From positions 1 to 8,452 of the forward strand of contig JBBRTW010000320.1 of assembly GCA_038244055.1 (NCBI GenBank): 8,452 bases of DNA. Direction: 5' to 3'. Under the pieces are notes generated by a model that worked only from the letters and a program-made list of their open reading frames with translations, ran no database searches and was not told where the DNA came from. Below are positions 1 to 5,741 of the stretch, piece by piece (the first letter of the stretch is position 1; each line of letters starts with the position of its first letter). The translations under genes and the position numbers were made by a program. This stretch comes from DASPKW01 sp038244055. Its GTDB lineage: Bacteria > Planctomycetota > Phycisphaerae > Tepidisphaerales > Tepidisphaeraceae.

Positions 1-2
1 AG

Positions 3-890
3 CTGGAGCCGAACTTTTTTGGCGTGGGCTCCACGCCGCTCATCGAAGGGGATACGCTGATCGTGAATGTCGGGGCGAAGGATGCGAGCGTGGTGGGTTT
101 CGATTTGAAAACCGGCAAGGCGCGCTGGGCCGCGCCGGCTCCGAAAGACTGGGGGCCCTCGTATGCTTCGCCGATCCCGGCGACGGTGCTGGGGCTGCGG
201 CGGGTCTTTGTACTGGCGGGGGGTGAATCGCGGCCGGCGACAGGCGGCTTGCTCTGCATCGACCCGGCCAACGGCGCGGTCGATTTCACGCTCCCCTGGC
301 GCGGGCGGCGTTTCGAATCGGTCAACGCTTCTTCGCCGCTGATCGTCGATAACCACATCTACATCGCCGAATGCTATGGGCGGGGCGGGACGGTACTCGA
401 GCTTTCGCGCGCGGGTGATAAACTCGCGTTCAAATCGCTCTGGGAGAATGAGAATCTCTCCACCCATTTCATGACCGCAATCCACCAGGATGGTTTGCTG
501 ATCGGGTGCGATGGACATGGGCCCAACGACTGCCCGCTGGTCTGCGTCGATCTGAAAACCGGCGCAGAGAAATGGCGGATTTCGCCCGATCTGGGCGAGA
601 CCATCACCACGCGCACGGGTGACAAGCGTGAGCTCAAATTGTCGACCGATCGCTGCCAGCTTCTGCAGGCCGATGGGAAGACTTTCTGCCTGACGGAATG
701 GGGGCATCTGCTGGTGCTGGATGTCAGCGCGGCGGGGTGCAAGGTGGCTTCGAGGAAGTGGCTGTTCGCGGCCGGGGAGACGTGGAGCCCGCCGGTGATT
801 TCGAAGGGGCTGCTTTATGTGTGCCAGAACGAGGCGGATAAGGTGACGCAGGGGGTGAGGCGGGTGGTTTGTTATGATTTGAGGGAGTAG
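3..890 (+). CDS. PQQ-like beta-propeller protein (BamB-like), 5' end outside the window
   Basis: The frame is open from the left edge to the TAG at 888-890, giving 295 visible residues. The GTG at 24 lies inside the conserved stretch NFFGVGSTPLIEG and is an internal valine, not a start, so the true start and any signal peptide are upstream. Blades with the PQQ-like pattern (hydrophobic strand, D-x-x-TG, K/R-W) are visible: VVGFDLKTGKARW, LLCIDPANGAVDF and LVCVDLKTGAEKW, followed by a weaker one, LLVLDVSAAG. Proteins of this family fold as seven- or eight-bladed propellers and are usually exported. BamB itself is an outer-membrane assembly lipoprotein, but the many planctomycete relatives have no assigned role and the fold alone does not show PQQ binding. 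The C-terminus closes normally (RRVVCYDLRE), so only the N-terminal part is missing. It is followed immediately by a heptamer repeat array, with no terminator hairpin and T-run visible. The fold call is firm; function is unknown. Confidence 0.85.
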   Translation: MEPNFFGVGSTPLIEGDTLIVNVGAKDASVVGFDLKTGKARWAAPAPKDWGPSYASPIPATVLGLRRVFVLAGGESRPATGGLLCIDPANGAVDFTLPWRGRRFESVNASSPLIVDNHIYIAECYGRGGTVLELSRAGDKLAFKSLWENENLSTHFMTAIHQDGLLIGCDGHGPNDCPLVCVDLKTGAEKWRISPDLGETITTRTGDKRELKLSTDRCQLLQADGKTFCLTEWGHLLVLDVSAAGCKVASRKWLFAAGETWSPPVISKGLLYVCQNEADKVTQGVRRVVCYDLRE

Positions 891-891
891 A

Positions 892-996
892 GGTTGGTTG
901 GTAGTTGGTAGTTGGTAGTTGTTAGTTGTTAGTTGTTAGTTGCTAGTTGCTAGTTGCTAGTTGCTAGTTGTTAGTTGTTGGTTGTTGGTTGTTGGT
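892..996 (+). repeat. Heptanucleotide tandem array, 15 units, consensus TG(T/C/G)T(A/G)GT
   Basis: Exactly 105 bases divide into 15 consecutive 7-mers with no indel. In order: one GGTTGGT, three TGGTAGT, three TGTTAGT, four TGCTAGT, one TGTTAGT and three TGTTGGT. Variation is almost confined to unit positions 3 and 5, and variants come in blocks, as expected if the array grew by slippage or unequal exchange of neighbouring units. The plus strand is almost only G and T with occasional A, so strand bias is extreme. The array starts one base after the stop codon of the beta-propeller gene. The layout resembles the short tandemly repeated heptamers (STRR) described in cyanobacteria, but the sequence differs and the host is probably not a cyanobacterium. 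Confidence 0.95.
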
Positions 997-1051
997 GATG
1001 GTTGCGGGAAATTCAGGTTGCGTTGATTTTTGGAATCGGCGGGGTTGGTGA

Positions 1052-1082
1052 GCCGCTGGACGCGCTGGGCAAGCCCAGCGGC
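1052..1082. repeat. Hairpin-forming palindromic element with two competing stems
   Basis: GCTGGGC (1064-1070) and GCCCAGC (1073-1079) are perfect reverse complements separated by two bases, giving about a 6-bp stem with a 4-base loop. The same right arm also pairs with an upstream copy: GCCGCTGG (1052-1059) matches CCAGCGGC (1075-1082) over 8 bp. The two hairpins exclude each other. No T-run follows, so it is a poor intrinsic terminator. It could be a dispersed REP-like element, a leftover of one, or a structured leader if pfk transcription starts upstream. Confidence 0.6.
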
Positions 1083-1212
1083 TAAAATCGGAGGGGCGGT
1101 AATGCGGGAAACTTCGAGATTTTCACGTTCACTTTTCTCACTCATTGGGTGCGATTACCCGTGATAACCTTCTCCTGGCCCGCGCCTGGCTTCCACAAAA
1201 GCCGATGATGAC

Positions 1213-1220
1213 GGAGGAGA
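1213..1220 (+). promoter_or_regulatory. Strong ribosome binding site of pfk
   Basis: GGAGGAGA lies six bases before the ATG at 1227. It is a near-ideal Shine-Dalgarno sequence and fixes the pfk start. It stands out because the starts assigned to the other complete genes here have no comparable site. Confidence 0.85.
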
Positions 1221-1226
1221 CCCACT

Positions 1227-2318
1227 ATGGCCGGAATCAAGCGCATCGGTGTATTGACGGGCGGCGGCGACTGCCCGGGACTTAACGCGGTCATCCGCGC
1301 TGTCACTAAGACCGCTCTCTCGCGCTACAAGCTCGAGGTCATGGGGATTGAAGACGGTTTTCTCGGCCTGATCCAGAACCGCATGCGCCCGCTGGGTTGG
1401 AACGATGTCTCCAATATCCTCACACTCGGCGGCACGATCCTGGGCACATCCAACCAGGCCAATCCCGAGCATTACGCGATCAAGAAAAATGGGCATACGG
1501 AATTCGCCAATGTCACGGACCGGGTGCTGGAGCATGTGCAGGCGGCGGCGCTGGATGCGGTGGTCTGCATCGGCGGCGATGGCACGATGACCGGCGCGGC
1601 CAACCTCATCAAGGCCGGGATCAACTGCATCGGCGTGCCCAAGACGATCGACAATGACCTGATCGGCTGCGACCAGACGTTCGGCTTCGACACGGCCGTC
1701 AGCACGGCATCGGAATGTCTCGACAAGATTCACTCGACGGCGATGAGCCACCATCGGGTGATGATCGTGGAGGTGATGGGGCGCAACGCGGGGTGGGTGG
1801 CGCTGCATGCGGGCGTGGCCAGCGGGTCCGATGTGATCCTGCTGCCGGAGTTACCGTACGATCTGGAAAAGATCTGCGACCTGCTCACGTTCCGGAGCCG
1901 CCAGGGGAAGCGCTTTTCGATCGTCTGCATTTCCGAAGGCGCGCGGCAGAAGGGTGGGGAGCAGGTGGTCGCGCGAAGGGTCGAGACCAGCCCCGACCCG
2001 ATCCGCCTGGGGGGCATCGCCATGAAACTGGCGGCCGACATCGAAACCTGCACCCATCTCGAAACCCGCGCCACCGTGCTCGGCCACATCCAGCGCGGGG
2101 GCACACCGACGGCCGCGGATCGCGTGCTGGCGACGATGTTTGGACACCATGCTTTGGAACTGACGATGGCCGGGGCGATGGGCAAGTTGGTCGTCTGGAA
2201 AGATGGCAAGATCGCCGAGACGGATATTACGGGCGTGGCGGGCAAACAGCGTCTGGTGCCGATGGAGCATCCGCTGATCCAAAGCGCGCGAGGGGTGGGG
2301 ACGAATCTGGGGGATTAG
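1227..2318 (+). CDS. pfkA: 6-phosphofructokinase, PfkA superfamily (Gly/Lys type, probably ATP-dependent)
   Basis: Predicted to phosphorylate fructose 6-phosphate to fructose 1,6-bisphosphate in cytosolic glycolysis. The 363 residues cover the whole family fold: N-terminal phosphate loop GVLTGGGDCPGLN (residues 8-20), GGDGT (116-120), PKTIDND (138-144) with the catalytic base Asp142, MGRNAGW (184-190), ISEGA (235-239) and the sugar-phosphate segment GHIQRGGTPTAADR (286-299). The position matching E. coli Gly104 is Gly119, and the one matching Gly124 is Lys139. Pyrophosphate-dependent enzymes usually have Asp at the first and Lys at the second, and classical ATP enzymes have Gly at both. The Gly/Lys pair is known in ATP-using enzymes of plants, trypanosomes and some actinobacteria, so ATP use is favoured but not proven. 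Length is slightly above the 320 of the E. coli enzyme, consistent with this subgroup. The start is supported by the strong upstream ribosome binding site. It appears monocistronic, converging with the SEC-C gene. Confidence 0.95.
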   Translation: MAGIKRIGVLTGGGDCPGLNAVIRAVTKTALSRYKLEVMGIEDGFLGLIQNRMRPLGWNDVSNILTLGGTILGTSNQANPEHYAIKKNGHTEFANVTDRVLEHVQAAALDAVVCIGGDGTMTGAANLIKAGINCIGVPKTIDNDLIGCDQTFGFDTAVSTASECLDKIHSTAMSHHRVMIVEVMGRNAGWVALHAGVASGSDVILLPELPYDLEKICDLLTFRSRQGKRFSIVCISEGARQKGGEQVVARRVETSPDPIRLGGIAMKLAADIETCTHLETRATVLGHIQRGGTPTAADRVLATMFGHHALELTMAGAMGKLVVWKDGKIAETDITGVAGKQRLVPMEHPLIQSARGVGTNLGD

Positions 2319-2494
2319 GCGGGGGAAGAAGGCGGAATGATGAATGATGAAGGATGAATGAAGAGAGGCGGGCGCCATGCCCTGACGAGCCGCCAAATGA
2401 CCTTCATTCGCTCGGTCGCACGATCGGCTCGTCTGCGCATGCCCCGGTGGCGCTCCGATTTCCGCCCACCATCGGCTCCGCGCCCAACCGCGTG
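2319..2494. other. Convergent intergenic gap between pfk and the SEC-C gene
   Basis: This gap lies between two stop codons facing each other. It holds a short degenerate heptamer array (2336-2363). The rest, 2364-2494, is GC-rich without a recognisable gene: short open frames here run on antisense into the SEC-C gene and have no family-like content. I see no strong bidirectional terminator; GGGC/GCCC near 2368-2380 could form only a weak 4-bp stem. Confidence 0.5.
2336..2363 (+). repeat. Short degenerate heptamer array, four units of AATGATG type
   Basis: Four consecutive 7-mers are visible: AATGATG, AATGATG, AAGGATG, AATGAAG. The array starts 17 bases after the pfk stop codon. It has the same period as the array at 892-996 but a different sequence. 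With four units and two imperfect ones, chance or simple slippage cannot be excluded. Confidence 0.6.
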
Positions 2495-3910
2495 TTACCT
2501 CGCAGGATCGTCCTTCCCCAGGCAACATTTCTTATACTTCTTCCCTGACCCGCACGGGCAGGGATCATTCCGGCCGATCTTCGGCTCATCGCGGCGGATG
2601 GTTCTGGGGACGGCTGGAGCGTAAACTTCCGCCGGCGGATGATCGTCCGGATACTCCGGGCCGTCCCAATCGAAGTCGTAGGAACCGTCCTCGGTGCCAT
2701 CGTCCTCGACCAGGTCATCGACATCGTCGTCATCATCGAAATCCTCCCCGTTGATCTCAGTTCGCAGGGCGGCCAGCGAAGATTTCTCTCCCGCTTCAAT
2801 ATCCTTGATTATCCGCGCATGCCTGGCTTCTGCAGCCATCACATGCGTTCGCCATTCATCCATTTCCGGGCGGACCTCACCTGTCATTGTTGCCGCAACA
2901 AAGCATAGCTCGATTAAGTCGGAGGTTTCATGCTCACCCGATTCGGCCTGTTCGATCACTCTGGTAAGATTCTCGCCCGATGGACAGAGACACGCCAAAC
3001 CCAGGGTCGCCCAGGGCTCGATGTCCTGCTCCTTAGCCGTGCCATCTTCAAGCAGCCGAGCCAGCGCCGCTTCGGCGGCCGGGGATTTGATTCGGGCCAT
3101 CGATTCGCATGCGAACATCCCAATGCCGTGGGGCGATCGGCGGATCAGCTTCTCAAGCCCGGCGATGGCTTGTTCGCCGCCGATTACCGGCGTGGTGTAC
3201 AGGCATTCTTCACGAAGTGCATCATCTGCATCTCCGACGCCAGCAAACCGGTGCAGTACCGCATCCAGCGCCGGGCGGTAGCGGGCCCGGCGAAGGATCT
3301 CCATGCAGAAGATCTCCGCCCAGTCGCCCTTGGGCGGGTCGGCAATGTACTCAGTCGCCCGTGCCGGCCCTTCGGGATGCCTCGCCAATGCCTCACAAAT
3401 CAGGTCTTGCGCCATCGGATTCACTTCAGAATAGTACTTGCCTTCCATTTTCTCAGAGAGCGCAAGCAACTGCTGCCAGAGATCATCCAGCGGTGCATCG
3501 GGCAGTTCCAGACGCTTTGATAGATGGGCTCGCACCGCATCCGTCAAATGGGGACTGGTCAGCAGCCGCTCGCGATTTTTCGCCACCTGCTCAAATGCAA
3601 GATCGCGCACCTGCAGAATCAGCCTGGCGCGCAATATCTCAGCCCTCGGCCCTGAGTCGGCCGGCGGAGCCTTCTCCAGCGCATCGAGCAGCCGCGCCGT
3701 GGCAGCATCCGTGGCGGGCATTTCATGCAGAGAGGTCAGGAACTGCCGCCCCGCGTAGGTATCGAGGCCCAGGTGGTCGATCGCGCGCCAGAAATCATCG
3801 GCCGTCGCCGGCGCGGGATCGTGTGCATCTGCCAGAAAGCGCCGTGCGAACTCGCGCACGCATTCCAGATCGTGAATCAGAAACGGCAGAACTTGCTCGG
3901 GCTTCAGCAT
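2495..3910 (-). CDS. Helical-repeat protein with acidic segment and C-terminal SEC-C zinc motif
   Basis: I chose the ATG at 3910 (471 residues). A TTG at 3946 would add 12 low-complexity residues (TSPSPHPTNFN-like), and neither start has a Shine-Dalgarno site. Residues 1 to about 385 look all-helical, with HEAT-like alternation of hydrophobic and charged helices (for example LRRARYRPALDAVLHRF and AAEAALARLLEDG). Residues 389-423 are hyperacidic, rich in Asp and Glu. The tail carries CPCGSGKKYKKCC, with Cys451, Cys453, Cys462 and Cys463 in the C-x-C-x8-C-C arrangement of the SEC-C zinc motif. That motif is best known from the SecA C-terminus, where it binds SecB and ribosomes, but it also occurs in many proteins of unknown function, including DUF1186-like ones. 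No signal peptide or membrane segment is seen, so it is probably cytosolic. The gene starts 51 bases after astD ends, on the same strand. The specific role is unknown. Confidence 0.85.
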   Translation of the reverse strand: MLKPEQVLPFLIHDLECVREFARRFLADAHDPAPATADDFWRAIDHLGLDTYAGRQFLTSLHEMPATDAATARLLDALEKAPPADSGPRAEILRARLILQVRDLAFEQVAKNRERLLTSPHLTDAVRAHLSKRLELPDAPLDDLWQQLLALSEKMEGKYYSEVNPMAQDLICEALARHPEGPARATEYIADPPKGDWAEIFCMEILRRARYRPALDAVLHRFAGVGDADDALREECLYTTPVIGGEQAIAGLEKLIRRSPHGIGMFACESMARIKSPAAEAALARLLEDGTAKEQDIEPWATLGLACLCPSGENLTRVIEQAESGEHETSDLIELCFVAATMTGEVRPEMDEWRTHVMAAEARHARIIKDIEAGEKSSLAALRTEINGEDFDDDDDVDDLVEDDGTEDGSYDFDWDGPEYPDDHPPAEVYAPAVPRTIRRDEPKIGRNDPCPCGSGKKYKKCCLGKDDPAR

Positions 3911-3961
3911 GTTGAAGTTTGTCGGGTGAGGAGATGGAGATGTCAAATGCGGGCGCGAGAT

Positions 3962-5536
3962 TCATTTGGCGGGCGGGAATTGCGGCAGGCCCGGCGGCAG
4001 ATTCGCGGGCATCGCGATCGCGGCCGACTCCATCGACGCCACGGGGTAGGAGCAGTAGTCGGCCGCGAAATAGGCGCTGGGGCGATGGTTGCCTGAGAGG
4101 CCGATCCCGCCGAAGGGGAGGGAGGAGGATGCGCCGGTGGTGGGTTTGTTGAAGTTGACGATTCCGGCCCGCGCCTCGGCGGCGAATTTGACGTACAGAG
4201 CCGCATCATCGCTCAGCAGCGCCGCCACCAGACCATAGCGGGTTGCGTTGGCGGCGGCGATGGCGGCGGTGAAGGAGCTTACGCGGATCACCTGCAGCAG
4301 TGGGGCGAAAATTTCTTCATCGGATGGATCGGCGATGGCGGTGACATCGATCAGCCCGGGGGAGAGTAATCCCGATGCGGTAGCGGGATGGAGAATGTTG
4401 GATGGATGCAGGCTTCTCATGGGCAGGAGCGGCCGGGCTCCGAGCGAAAGGAGATGATCCTGCGCCTCCAGCGCTTTGCTGGCAGCGCTCGGTCGGATGA
4501 GTGGGCCCATGAAAGGCTCGGGTTGATTGCTGAATCGGCCATAGCGGATGCGCGGGATCAACTGCATGAGGCGATCGATCAGCGCTTGGCCGCGCGGGCC
4601 GTCTTCGACGATGAGCCGGCGGGCGCAGGAGCAGCGCTGGCCGGCCGTCAGGTAGGCGGACTGGATCGTCAGGATCGCGGCCACATCGAGGCGCTCGGGG
4701 GCGACATCCCACACGATGAGCGGATTATTCCCGCCCATCTCCAGCGCCAGGATGACATTGGGCCGATCCGCAACGGCGCGGCTGAGCGCGATTCCGCCGG
4801 CGACCGAGCCGGTGAAGAAAATGCCATCGAGGCCGGGGTGCTGGGCGAGTAGTTGGCCCGTGTCGCGGCCGCCCTGGAGGAGATTGATGACGCCGGCCGG
4901 CAATCCTGCTTCCTGCCAGAGTTCAACCGTCCGCTGGCTGACCCACGGTGTGAGTTCCGAGGGTTTGAAGATGACGACGTTGCCCGCCAACAGGGCCGGG
5001 ATGATGTGGCCATTGGGGAGATGGCCGGGAAAATTGAAGGGACCGAAGACTGCGACTACTCCATGCGGCTTGTAGCGCGTCGCGGTCACATTTCCCGCGG
5101 ATTGGATGAGGACCGGCGAGCGCCGCTCCTGAACCGCGCGGATGGAGATCGGTGCCTTGTTGATCATCGAATCCACTTCGCCGATGGCCTCCCAACGCGG
5201 CTTGCCGGTTTCGAGGGAAATGAGGTGCGCCAGGTTGATCGGTTTGGCGGCGGCCGGATCGGCTGCATCGGGATGCCATGCGGATGGATCGGCGGCCGCC
5301 TGTTTCTCGCGGCCGAGCAATGCGGCGAAGCGGTTGATGATCTCGATTCGGCTATCCATCGGCCGGGCGGACCAGTCTTTCAGCGCCGCGCGCGCTGCCG
5401 AAACGGCCGAGTCCACTTCGCCCGCTCCCGCCTGGCGGCCGCGCCAGATGACGGCGCGCGTGGCCGGGTCGATGGACTCAAATTGAGGGCCGGCTCCTTC
5501 GTGCCACGTTTCGCCTATCAGGTGGGATTGCATCAT
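3962..5536 (-). CDS. astD: N-succinylglutamate 5-semialdehyde dehydrogenase (AstD)
   Basis: Predicted to oxidise N-succinylglutamate 5-semialdehyde to N-succinylglutamate with NAD+, the fourth step of the arginine succinyltransferase pathway. The 524 residues contain the full aldehyde dehydrogenase set: FGPFNFPGHLPNGH (164-177) with Asn168, FKPSELTP (190-197), FTGS (241-244), LEMGGNN (265-271) with general base Glu266, AGQRCSCARRL (298-308) with catalytic Cys302, EEIFAP (407-412) and PFGGIGLSGNHRPSA (474-488). The GQRCxCARR context and the GNHRPSA...ADYC tail are AstD hallmarks rather than general aldehyde dehydrogenase features. Compared with the E. coli protein as I recall it (492 residues), there is an Ala/Pro/Asp-rich insertion of about 20 residues near 79-100 and a smaller one near 376-388. 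No astA, astB, astC or astE is visible here. Translation starts at ATG-ATG without a Shine-Dalgarno site; a TACAAT box five bases upstream suggests a leaderless transcript. It may be cotranscribed with the downstream SEC-C gene. Confidence 0.92.
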   Translation of the reverse strand: MMQSHLIGETWHEGAGPQFESIDPATRAVIWRGRQAGAGEVDSAVSAARAALKDWSARPMDSRIEIINRFAALLGREKQAAADPSAWHPDAADPAAAKPINLAHLISLETGKPRWEAIGEVDSMINKAPISIRAVQERRSPVLIQSAGNVTATRYKPHGVVAVFGPFNFPGHLPNGHIIPALLAGNVVIFKPSELTPWVSQRTVELWQEAGLPAGVINLLQGGRDTGQLLAQHPGLDGIFFTGSVAGGIALSRAVADRPNVILALEMGGNNPLIVWDVAPERLDVAAILTIQSAYLTAGQRCSCARRLIVEDGPRGQALIDRLMQLIPRIRYGRFSNQPEPFMGPLIRPSAASKALEAQDHLLSLGARPLLPMRSLHPSNILHPATASGLLSPGLIDVTAIADPSDEEIFAPLLQVIRVSSFTAAIAAANATRYGLVAALLSDDAALYVKFAAEARAGIVNFNKPTTGASSSLPFGGIGLSGNHRPSAYFAADYCSYPVASMESAAIAMPANLPPGLPQFPPAK

Positions 5537-5541
5537 TTTGA

Positions 5542-5547
5542 ATTGTA
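5542..5547 (-). promoter_or_regulatory. Possible -10 box of astD, implying a leaderless mRNA
   Basis: On the minus strand TACAAT (five of six matches to TATAAT) lies five bases before the first astD ATG. A transcript from it would start at or within a few bases of the ATG codon. The -35 region is poor at normal spacing, so this is a suggestion only. Confidence 0.3.
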
Positions 5548-5620
5548 TGTTGCTCCGCGGAAATCTTCGACGTTGTTCTGGTGAAATGAGGGAGCGGCAA
5601 TCGACGTTCCCCTCAACCCC

Positions 5621-5648
5621 GCCCTCTCCCGAGTACAGGAGAGGGAGT
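5621..5648. repeat. Palindromic 28-base repeat, copy 1
   Basis: CCCTCTCC (5622-5629) and GGAGAGGG (5638-5645) form a perfect 8-bp stem around the loop CGAGTACA. The whole 28-base unit recurs at 5677-5704 with one mismatch. The stem resembles the dispersed CCCTCTCC...GGAGAGGG palindromes seen between genes in several GC-rich bacteria. No T-run follows. Confidence 0.85.
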
Positions 5649-5676
5649 AAGGCTCGCCCTCATCCCTGCCCCCCCT

Positions 5677-5704
5677 GCCCTCTGCCGAGTACAGGAGAGG
5701 GAGT
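5677..5704. repeat. Palindromic 28-base repeat, copy 2
   Basis: This is the same unit as 5621-5648 except that C at 5628 is G at 5684. The change leaves CCCTCT pairing with AGAGGG, with further pairing broken at the mismatch. The two copies start exactly 56 bases apart, twice the unit length. It ends 37 bases before the polX ATG. Confidence 0.85.
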
Positions 5705-5706
5705 GT

Positions 5707-5735
5707 TTGACAACCGCCCAAGTCCGATTGACAAC
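5707..5735 (+). promoter_or_regulatory. Duplicated TTGACAAC octamer upstream of polX
   Basis: TTGACAAC occurs at 5707-5714 and again at 5728-5735, 21 bases apart, or two helical turns. TTGACA is the consensus -35 hexamer, but neither copy has a reasonable -10 box 16-18 bases downstream. The pair could instead be a binding site for a regulator, or chance. Confidence 0.3.
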
Positions 5736-5741
5736 ACGTTA

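Larger units (their letters stand above)
891..1226. other. Gene-free interval upstream of pfk
   Basis: These 336 bases separate the beta-propeller gene from pfk. They hold the 15-unit heptamer array (892-996), a hairpin element (1052-1082) bracketed by the near-repeats AATCGGCGGGG (1034-1044) and AATCGGAGGGG (1086-1096), and the pfk ribosome binding site. A second short near-repeat, TGCGGGAAA followed by TTC, occurs near 1003 and 1103. Reading frames crossing this interval are low-complexity products of the repeats or antisense to pfk. I found no convincing -35/-10 pair for pfk; the AT-richer stretch at about 1115-1170 is where a promoter would most likely lie. Confidence 0.6.
5537..5741. other. 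Divergent intergenic region between astD and polX
   Basis: These 205 bases separate the two divergent starts. They hold a possible astD -10 box, two palindromic 28-base repeats and a duplicated TTGACAAC. The polX frame stays open back through this region, adding 68 codons, but the extension is made largely of repeat-derived Pro/Arg/Ser-rich sequence without family similarity, so I treat it as non-coding. Confidence 0.6.

Noticed and set aside
892..996. CRISPR array
   Set aside because: The units are directly adjacent 7-mers without spacers, and no cas gene is nearby.
957..1145. 62-codon minus-strand frame ending in the heptamer array
   Set aside because: Part of it is translated repeat (NNQQLTTSN) and part is the hairpin element; no start signal or family similarity.
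1155..1808. 217-codon open frame on the minus strand over the pfk start
   Set aside because: It is antisense to the conserved pfk N-terminus, including GGDGT and PKTIDND. Its translation is His/Arg/Ala-rich without recognisable domains.
1851..2528. 225-codon minus-strand frame over the pfk 3' end and gap
   Set aside because: It is mostly antisense to pfk, then passes through the heptamer array and overlaps the end of the SEC-C gene. There are no recognisable domains.
2354..2548. Small plus-strand gene of 64 codons in the pfk-SEC-C gap
   Set aside because: It starts within the heptamer array, runs antisense into the SEC-C zinc-motif region, and shows no ribosome binding site or domain.
4853..5584. 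243-codon plus-strand frame inside astD
   Set aside because: It is a shadow of the well-conserved astD coding sequence and has no family-like content.
5538..5741. 68-codon N-terminal extension of polX from a TTG at 5538
   Set aside because: The extension consists of palindromic repeat DNA read as protein, and the PolX family N-terminus aligns at the ATG at 5742.
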